Below, piece after piece: positions 58,276-64,000 of a stretch of DNA of 64,000 nucleotides. A model generated the notes under the pieces. The model searched no databases. It was not told the origin of the DNA and saw nothing but the letters and a program-made list of their open reading frames with translations. Location of the stretch: NCBI RefSeq assembly GCF_006715225.1, contig NZ_VFMU01000001.1, positions 248,001 to 312,000 on the forward strand, given 5' to 3'. Numbering within the stretch: position 1 is the stretch's first letter; each line of letters begins with the position of its first letter. The position numbers were made by a program, and so were the translations under genes. Origin of the DNA: Arthrobacter sp. SLBN-112 (GTDB lineage Bacteria; Actinomycetota; Actinomycetes; Actinomycetales; Micrococcaceae).

Positions 58276-58309
58276 TTACAACTGTTCCCACGTCTTACAA
58301 CTGCTCCCA
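58276..58309 (+). repeat. Pair of 15-bp direct repeats
   Basis: TTACAACTGYTCCCA occurs at 58276-58290 and 58295-58309 in the 49-base gap between the esterase and the oxidoreductase fusion. Role unknown; possibly a regulatory or slippage remnant. Confidence 0.7.
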
Positions 58310-58318
58310 AGGACCCAC

Positions 58319-60364
58319 GTGACCACACAGCATTCGGCGGAATCCACGCACCAGCAGACCGCTCCGACCGCCATCCCGAGGGTGGCCCTGGTGGGCGTGC
58401 ATGGCTTCGGCGAGCGGCACCTTGCCAACCTGTCCCGGCTTGAACAGGCGGGCGCCCTGGAACTGGTGGCCGTCGCCGATCCCAACCCGCCGCAGCCCGG
58501 CAGCCTGGCCGCTTCGGTGGCCGTCTTCCCGCACCTGGACGGACTGCTGGCCGCCCAGCCGGGTGTCGACGTCGTCATTATTGCCACCCCCATCCAGACG
58601 CATGCCCCGCTGGCAATCGCCGCCCTGGCCGCGGGGATGGACGTCTACGTGGAAAAACCGCCCGTGGCGTCCCTGGCCCAGTTCGAGCAGGTCCTGGCCA
58701 TGGCCCGGGACAAGCGCCGCCTGGTCCAGGTGGGTTTCCAGAGCCTTGGGTCCCACGCCCTGCCCGCCATCAGGGACGCGGTGGCCGCCGGGGAGATCGG
58801 CACCGTCCTGGGCATCAGCGCCACCGGCCAGTGGCTCCGCACCCAGGCATATTTCAAGCGCTCACGCTGGGCCGGAAAGCGCAGCCTGGATGGCGTGGAT
58901 GTGGTGGACGGTGTTGCAACGAACGCCCTGGCCCACGCCGTTGCCACGGGCCTGTCCCTGGCCGGCGCGCGGACCCTCGCCGACGTCGCCTCCGTGGAAA
59001 CGGACCTGTACCGGGCCAACCAGACCGAAAGCGACGACACCTCCGTGCTCCGGGTCCGCACTGCCCAGGGAACCACGCTACTGTGCCCCCTCACGCTCTG
59101 CGCCCCCGAACAGCTGGACCCCACCGTCGCCGTGCACGGAACCCTGGGCGACATCACCCTCTCCTACACCCGGGACGAGGTGGTCATCACCACTCCCGAC
59201 GGCGAGCGCCGGGAGGCCTACGCGCGCACGGACCTGCTGGAGAACCTGCTCGAGGCCCGGGCCACCGGGGCTCCCCTGCTCTGCGCGCTGGAGGACACCG
59301 GCGCGTTCACCGCCGTGCTGGAAGCGATCCGCACCTCTCCCGCGCCGGTCCCGACCGGCGCACAGTACATCTCGTGGGAGGGCGGGGGCGACGACGCGCA
59401 TCCCGTGGTCCAGGGCATCACCGACCTGATGGCCCGCGCCGTCAAAGCGCAGGCAACCTTCGCCGAGCTCGGCGCCCCCTGGGCCCGCGCCCTGCCGCCC
59501 GGCCGCACGTTCACCGTAGACGGCCACCATGTGGCGGACTACCGCGACGGCAGCCACATCCGCGCCGCCTCCTCCCCGCGCCCCTACCTGCACCCGGTCC
59601 GGACCCTTGCCGGAGCCGTCGTGACGGACCACCAGCCGCTGGACCACGTGTGGCACCTGGGCGTTGGAGTGGCACTTCAGGACGTGGACGGAGTGAATTT
59701 TTGGGGCGGCCGCACCTATACCCGCGAGGCCGGGCAGTACGTCTGGCGCCCGGACCACGGCAGCATCGTCAGCACCGGCACCATGGCCGAACAGAATGAC
59801 GCCGTGGACGGCCGCGAGGGCCGGCTCCAGGAGAACCTCAGCTGGAATGGCCCGGACGGTACCCCCATCCTTGTGGAGGAACGCTCGTGGGCGTGGACCG
59901 GCGTCGCGCCCTCCATCTGGCGGCTGTCCCTCGATTTTGCGCTGTCCCCCGCGGGTGACAGGCCGGTCAGCCTGGGCAGCCCGGGATCGAACGGGCGCTT
60001 CGAGGGCGGGTACGGCGGCTTCTTCTGGCGCCTGCCCCACTGCGGGGACGCCGCAGTCTGGACCCCCGCCGGCGCAGGCGAATCACAGACCCACGGCAGC
60101 GTCACGCGCTGGCTCGCCTGGTCAGGAAAGTTCGACGGCGGCCCCGCCACCTTGGTGTTCGTCGCCCCGCAGGACTCAACCGATCCCTGGTTCGTCCGGG
60201 TGGACGGCTACCCGGGCGTGGGCCAGTCACTGGCGTGGGACACCCCCGTCATTGCCCGGCCGGGCAGCCCGGTGCGGCGGAGCATCACCGTTTTTGTGGC
60301 CGACGGAACCCTGTCCACAACCGACATCGAAGATCTGATCAACCAGCAGGGGGAGCCGTCATGA
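58319..60364 (+). CDS. Gfo/Idh/MocA oxidoreductase fused to PmoA-like domain
   Basis: 681 residues. Residues 1 to ~395 are a Gfo/Idh/MocA dehydrogenase (RVALVGVHGFGERHLANLSR and VYVEKPPVASLAQF), strongly similar to the protein at 39231. Residues ~400-681 form a second domain of the PmoA/DUF6807 type: HVADYRDGSHIRAASSPRPY, DHVWHLGVGVALQDVDG and NFWGGRTY carry conserved His and Trp residues. Likely a two-step or assembled sugar-modifying enzyme; substrate unknown. GTG 58319 has AAGGA about 6 nt upstream. The stop overlaps the M24-like gene (ATGA). Confidence 0.88.
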   Translation: MTTQHSAESTHQQTAPTAIPRVALVGVHGFGERHLANLSRLEQAGALELVAVADPNPPQPGSLAASVAVFPHLDGLLAAQPGVDVVIIATPIQTHAPLAIAALAAGMDVYVEKPPVASLAQFEQVLAMARDKRRLVQVGFQSLGSHALPAIRDAVAAGEIGTVLGISATGQWLRTQAYFKRSRWAGKRSLDGVDVVDGVATNALAHAVATGLSLAGARTLADVASVETDLYRANQTESDDTSVLRVRTAQGTTLLCPLTLCAPEQLDPTVAVHGTLGDITLSYTRDEVVITTPDGERREAYARTDLLENLLEARATGAPLLCALEDTGAFTAVLEAIRTSPAPVPTGAQYISWEGGGDDAHPVVQGITDLMARAVKAQATFAELGAPWARALPPGRTFTVDGHHVADYRDGSHIRAASSPRPYLHPVRTLAGAVVTDHQPLDHVWHLGVGVALQDVDGVNFWGGRTYTREAGQYVWRPDHGSIVSTGTMAEQNDAVDGREGRLQENLSWNGPDGTPILVEERSWAWTGVAPSIWRLSLDFALSPAGDRPVSLGSPGSNGRFEGGYGGFFWRLPHCGDAAVWTPAGAGESQTHGSVTRWLAWSGKFDGGPATLVFVAPQDSTDPWFVRVDGYPGVGQSLAWDTPVIARPGSPVRRSITVFVADGTLSTTDIEDLINQQGEPS

Positions 60365-61476
60365 CCCAAACAACCACCTCAGCCGTGTCCCGTCGGGAAG
60401 CGCGCCTGGCGCCCGGATCAAGGACGGACCGGGCCATCAAGCGCCGGCGCGTCCTGGACATCCTGGACGGGGCCGGGCAGGACTCCCTGCTGCTCACCAC
60501 CAACACCGCCCTGACTTGGTACCTGGACGGCAGCCGCGTGCACATCAGCCTGGCCGGTGATCCCATCGCCGCCCTGCTGGTGGACCGCGAGGGCGACCAC
60601 CTGGTCACGTTCAACAACGAAGCCGGCAGGATCGCCGCCGAGGAGCTGCCCGGCGGAGTCAACCTGCACACGGTGCCCTGGTACGGGAACCTGCACCAGG
60701 CCGCCGCCGCCGTCGGGAACGGCTCCCGGCCGCCGCTGGCCGAAGCGGACGTCGCAGCGCAGTTGCGCGCCGCCCGCCAGCAGCTCCTCCCGGCTGAAAG
60801 TGCCCGGTATTCGGCGCTCAGCGCGGAACTGGCCGGGATCATGACCGATGTCCTGTCCGCCGCCCGCCCGGACACCACGGAGTTCGAGCTGGTTTCTGCG
60901 CTGGCCGCCCGGGTGGTGGCCGCCGGCGCGGAACCGCTGGTGCTCCTGTGCAACGGCAGTTCACGCAGCACCTTCCGGCACCCGCTGGCCACGCATTCCC
61001 CCCTCGGCCGCCGCGCCATGGCCGTCGTGTGTGCCCGTCGCGACGGCCTGGTTGCCAACATCACCCGCTGGATCCGGTTCGACGCCGGCACCCCCGAAGA
61101 GCGCGACGCCGAGGTCCGCATCGCAGCCGTGGAGGCGGACATTTTTGACGCCACCGTTCCCGGCGCCCGGCTGGACCGGATCTTCGCCGAGATCCAGGCA
61201 GCCTATGCGCGGCACGGTTTCGGGGCAGACCAGTGGGAACAGCACCACCAGGGCGGTCCCGCCGGTTACGCGGGCCGGGATCCCCGGGTGACCTCAGAGG
61301 TGACCGACACGGTGGTGCTGGACCAGGCCTTCACCTGGAACCCCTCGGGCCCCGGCGTCAAGATCGAAGACACCGTGCAGCTCACCGAATCCGGACTTCG
61401 CGTCCTCACCGTGGACCCACGCTGGCCCGTGACCACCGTGAACGGGCTGGACCGGCCAGCGACGCTTCAGCTGTAG
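60361..61476 (+). CDS. M24-family (Xaa-Pro peptidase-like) protein with altered metal site
   Basis: 371 residues. Two-domain creatinase/aminopeptidase-P fold: an N-terminal domain (SLLLTTNTALTWYLDGSR) and a pita-bread domain. The segment expected to hold the two metal-binding Asp residues reads VVCARRDGLVANITRW, with Cys and Asn in their places; the His in HHQGGPAGYAGRD and a Glu in KIEDTVQ remain. The domain is thus probably not a standard dinuclear metallopeptidase. ATG 60361 overlaps the upstream TGA. It lies in a sugar cluster, so a non-peptide substrate is possible. Confidence 0.82.
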   Translation: MTQTTTSAVSRREARLAPGSRTDRAIKRRRVLDILDGAGQDSLLLTTNTALTWYLDGSRVHISLAGDPIAALLVDREGDHLVTFNNEAGRIAAEELPGGVNLHTVPWYGNLHQAAAAVGNGSRPPLAEADVAAQLRAARQQLLPAESARYSALSAELAGIMTDVLSAARPDTTEFELVSALAARVVAAGAEPLVLLCNGSSRSTFRHPLATHSPLGRRAMAVVCARRDGLVANITRWIRFDAGTPEERDAEVRIAAVEADIFDATVPGARLDRIFAEIQAAYARHGFGADQWEQHHQGGPAGYAGRDPRVTSEVTDTVVLDQAFTWNPSGPGVKIEDTVQLTESGLRVLTVDPRWPVTTVNGLDRPATLQL

Positions 61477-61496
61477 GGAGCGCGTCCAAAGACAGA

Positions 61497-61535
61497 GAAG
61501 ACCCCGGGACCGATGGGATCGGTCCCGGGGTCTTC
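61497..61535. terminator. Bidirectional terminator
   Basis: An 18-base perfect inverted repeat with a 3-nt loop (arms 61497-61514 and 61518-61535, core GACCCCGGGACCGAT), between the convergent M24-like and aldehyde dehydrogenase genes. The plus side runs into TCTTCT. Confidence 0.8.
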
Positions 61536-61551
61536 TGCCTGCTGCGGCTGC

Positions 61552-63003
61552 TTAGGGAAGCTGCAGTTCCCCGTCCACGCGGCGCGGAATCTGCAGCGGG
61601 TTGTCCTCGCGCAGTGCCGGGTGCAGCACTGCCTCGGGGGCGTCCTGGTAGGCCACGGGGCGCTGGAACCTGCGGACCGCCGTCGCGCCCACCGAGGTGA
61701 AGAGCGAGGTGGTGGCCGGGTAGGGGCCGCCGTGCTGCTGGGCCCAGTTGACGGCAACGCCCGTTGGCCAGCCTTCGAAGAGGACGCGTCCGGCCAGTCC
61801 GGACAGCTGCTCCGCCAGGCCTGCGATGTCCTCACCCGGCTGCGCGTGCAGGGTGGCCGTCAGGCTGCCCGGGACCTTGGCCAGGACAGCTGACAGTTCG
61901 TCCTGGTCAGTGTATTCGATCAGGATGGTGGTGGGGCCAAAGCATTCCTCCAGCAGCTGCTCGGGGCGTTCCAGCACCTTGGCGGCGGTGGTGGAGAACA
62001 CCACCGGAGCCGCGCCATCCGCCGCTGCGTCCTGCTCCACGGTGCCGCTGACCACGTCCACGCCGTCCACTGATGCGAAGGCACGCAGGCCGTCCGGGTA
62101 GGCTTCCGCGATCCGGGTGGTCAGCATGCCCAGGGCCGGCTTGTCCTTGCTCGCCTCTGCCACTTCCGTGGCGAACTGCGTCCCCGCCGGGATGAACACC
62201 AGGCCCGGCTTGGTGCAGAACTGGCCCGCACCAAGGGTGAAGGAGCCGGCCAGTCCGGCGGCCAGTTCCGCGGAGCGGGCCTGCAGTGCCGCGGCGGTGA
62301 CGACCACGGGGTTCAGGCTCCCCAGCTCCCCATAGAAGGGGATGGGGTCGGGACGGGAGGTGGCAAGGTCGAACAGGGCGCGGCCGCCGGGGATGGACCC
62401 GGTGAAGCCCACGGCCCTGATGGCAGGGTCCTGCACCAGCGCCGTTCCAAGTTCGCGGCCGTGGACCAGGGCGAACAGTCCGTCGGGTGCGCCCGCGCCC
62501 CGGAGGGCCTCGGCCACGATTTCGCCGGTGCGCTCCGAGAGGCGGAGGTGGCCCGAGTGTGCCTTGACGATCACCGGGCAGCCGACGGCGAGGGCCGAGG
62601 CGGTGTCCCCGCCGGCCACCGAGAAGGCGAACGGGAAGTTGGAGGCGGAGAAAACGGCAACGGGGCCGATGGGCTTGAGGATCCTGCGGAGATCCGGCCG
62701 GGGCGGGGTGGCGGCCGGATCCGCGTGGTCGATGATGGCCTCAAGATAGGAGCCCTCGGTGATCACGCGGGCGAACAGGCGCAGCTGGCCGGTGGTGCGG
62801 GCCACTTCCCCGGTCAGGCGCGGGGCGCCCAGGCTGGTCTCGGCATCGGCGATATCCACCAGTTCGGCAGCATTGGCGTCCAGGGCGTCCGCCACCGCGT
62901 TCAGCCAGCGGGCGCGCTCAGCATCGGAAGCAGCGGCCGAGATCCTGGCCGCTGCCGTGGCCGCAGCGGTGAGCTCGGTGAGGGAAAGCGTTGCAGTTGT
63001 CAC
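61552..63003 (-). CDS. Aldehyde dehydrogenase (alpha-ketoglutaric semialdehyde type)
   Basis: 483 residues of the ALDH superfamily. The catalytic Cys is in LGAGQFCTKPGLVF and the general-base Glu in YGELGSLNPV. The segment ILKPIGPVAVFSASNFPFAF and the FGPTTILIEY region resemble NADP-dependent 2,5-dioxovalerate dehydrogenases, which finish glucarate, galactarate and pentonate degradation. The start is GTG 63003. It lies 33 bases from the enolase-family gene on the same strand, consistent with a shared sugar-acid pathway. Confidence 0.9.
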   Translation of the reverse strand: MTTATLSLTELTAAATAAARISAAASDAERARWLNAVADALDANAAELVDIADAETSLGAPRLTGEVARTTGQLRLFARVITEGSYLEAIIDHADPAATPPRPDLRRILKPIGPVAVFSASNFPFAFSVAGGDTASALAVGCPVIVKAHSGHLRLSERTGEIVAEALRGAGAPDGLFALVHGRELGTALVQDPAIRAVGFTGSIPGGRALFDLATSRPDPIPFYGELGSLNPVVVTAAALQARSAELAAGLAGSFTLGAGQFCTKPGLVFIPAGTQFATEVAEASKDKPALGMLTTRIAEAYPDGLRAFASVDGVDVVSGTVEQDAAADGAAPVVFSTTAAKVLERPEQLLEECFGPTTILIEYTDQDELSAVLAKVPGSLTATLHAQPGEDIAGLAEQLSGLAGRVLFEGWPTGVAVNWAQQHGGPYPATTSLFTSVGATAVRRFQRPVAYQDAPEAVLHPALREDNPLQIPRRVDGELQLP

Positions 63004-63036
63004 GTCAGGTACCTGTTCGTCGTGTGGAATTGATGT

Positions 63037-64000
63037 TTACAGCCTGTCCCGGAAACGGAAGCCCAGTCCGGCCTGCTCCGCCAGGGCCACCCGGCTGTTG
63101 TTGAACCGCACCGGCGACGGCCCGGCCAGGATGCCCAACTGTTCGAAGGACGCCTCTTCAACGTCCTCCACCATGGTGGGCTCGGCCAGGGTCAGGGCCA
63201 GTTGCCCGGACAGTTCCGGCAGCAGGTGCGGCATCACCTTGATGCTGTTGGTCCGGGCCAGCTCAACGATCCGCCGGAACGGGGTAATGCCGCCCACCCG
63301 GATGATGTTGGGTTGGATGATGTCCACCGCCTCCGCCTCAATGAAATCGCGGAACCGGTAGATGGTGTGCAGGTTTTCGCCAAGGGCGATGGGAACCGGC
63401 GAATGCTTCCGGAGCCGGCGGTAGGCCCAGAGATCATCCGCGCGGATGGGTTCTTCCAGCCATTCCAGCCCGAATTCGGCCAGGACGTCGAGGGCCCGGA
63501 AAGTGGTGGGCAGGTCCCACCTCTGGTTGGCGTCGATCATGAGCCTGCGGTCCGGGCCCAGGACGGAGCGGACGGCGGCAACCCGTTCGCGGTCCTCGCG
63601 GATGTCCGGTTTGCCCACCTTGATCTTCACGGCCTGGTGGCCAGCGGCAACCCAGCGTTCAACCTGCGCCACCAACTCGTCCAGGGTGTAGTGCAGGTTC
63701 ACGCCGGAGCCGTAAACCTCCGCGGATTCCTGCCGCTGGCCCAGCAAACCCGTGACCGAGGTTCCGGCGCAGCGGGCCTGCAGGTCCCACAGGGCCAGGT
63801 CCACGCCTGCCATGGCGATGGTGGTGAGCCCGCCGCCGCCGGCCTCGTGCAGCCGCTTCCACAGCGCATCCCACACCGCCTCGGGGGTGGCGGGCAGCCC
63901 CGTGACGACAGGGGCGATGTCGTAGTCAAGCAGCGCCTTGACCGCCTGGGGGCCGATGGTGGGCGTCCAGGAGAAACCGAAGCCCGTGCCGCCGTCGTCC
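63037..64000 (-). CDS. Enolase-superfamily sugar-acid dehydratase (partial)
   Basis: The frame is open to the window end, so the N-terminus is missing; about 320 residues are seen. Mandelate racemase / muconate lactonising family: AVKIKVGK provides the KxK base, MIDANQRW the metal-binding Asp, LEEPI and LGENLH the Glu ligands, and MPHLLPEL the catalytic His. Likely dehydrates an aldonic or aldaric acid. Followed by an aldehyde dehydrogenase gene, supporting a sugar-acid catabolic role. Exact substrate not determinable. Confidence 0.87.
   Translation of the reverse strand, partial: DDGGTGFGFSWTPTIGPQAVKALLDYDIAPVVTGLPATPEAVWDALWKRLHEAGGGGLTTIAMAGVDLALWDLQARCAGTSVTGLLGQRQESAEVYGSGVNLHYTLDELVAQVERWVAAGHQAVKIKVGKPDIREDRERVAAVRSVLGPDRRLMIDANQRWDLPTTFRALDVLAEFGLEWLEEPIRADDLWAYRRLRKHSPVPIALGENLHTIYRFRDFIEAEAVDIIQPNIIRVGGITPFRRIVELARTNSIKVMPHLLPELSGQLALTLAEPTMVEDVEEASFEQLGILAGPSPVRFNNSRVALAEQAGLGFRFRDRL

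Overview
The window is high-GC actinobacterial chromosome, most like Arthrobacter/Pseudarthrobacter (Micrococcaceae). The evidence is a menaquinone pathway, system II cytochrome c maturation with the gene order seen around Rv0525-Rv0529 of mycobacteria, the bS22 / HTH / SerB1-like / glutaredoxin neighbourhood seen around Rv0500A-Rv0508, leaderless-type -10 boxes 6-7 nt before start codons, a DUF222-HNH protein and many LacI-regulated sugar operons. The genus is an inference. No rRNA, tRNA, CRISPR array, IS element or prophage was seen.

Layout. (1) 1-3036: 3' end of menE, menA, and three small membrane proteins. (2) 3087-12123, all on the minus strand: a membrane-stress module made of a membrane-anchored Hsp70-like ATPase, a large LuxR-type regulator, an IniB-like protein with an acidic DSFN-repeat tail, and two dynamin-like GTPases. 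It resembles mycobacterial iniBAC with an added chaperone and regulator, and it is the most unusual system here. (3) 12339-17294, minus: phosphatase, TlpA-like thioredoxin, CcdA, ResB and CcsB, overlapping or nearly abutting. (4) 17511-23043: YceI, a QYGQ-repeat membrane protein, Rex, glutaredoxin-like, HAD phosphatase, bS22, a small HTH protein, and DAHP synthase preceded by an aromatic-codon leader peptide with hairpins (probable attenuator).

(5) 23277-43696: an L-rhamnose / rhamnogalacturonan locus. rhaM, rhaI, a bifunctional aldolase-dehydrogenase, rhaB, a CE7 esterase and a GPH symporter face a LacI regulator. After a small STAS-like protein and a secreted protein come a DUF1961 protein, a rhamnogalacturonan acetylesterase, an LplB/LplC-type ABC importer with its binding protein, a YesL-like protein, a Gfo/Idh/MocA oxidoreductase and a GH78 rhamnosidase. 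A recurring operator-like box (TGAATCGTTTCA type) sits upstream of these units. Imported oligosaccharides would be deacetylated, stripped of rhamnose in the cytoplasm, and the rhamnose isomerised, phosphorylated and split.

(6) 43703-51035: a galactoside ABC importer operon (binding protein, two permeases, membrane protein, MFS) divergent from a GH42 beta-galactosidase. (7) 51182-52756: DUF222-HNH protein. (8) 52878-64000: a third sugar ABC importer whose apparent original binding protein survives only as an internally deleted pseudogene, then an esterase, a Gfo/Idh-PmoA fusion and an M24-like protein lacking expected metal ligands (overlapping or nearly so). The window ends with an aldehyde dehydrogenase and an enolase-superfamily dehydratase facing the other way, suggesting sugar-acid catabolism.
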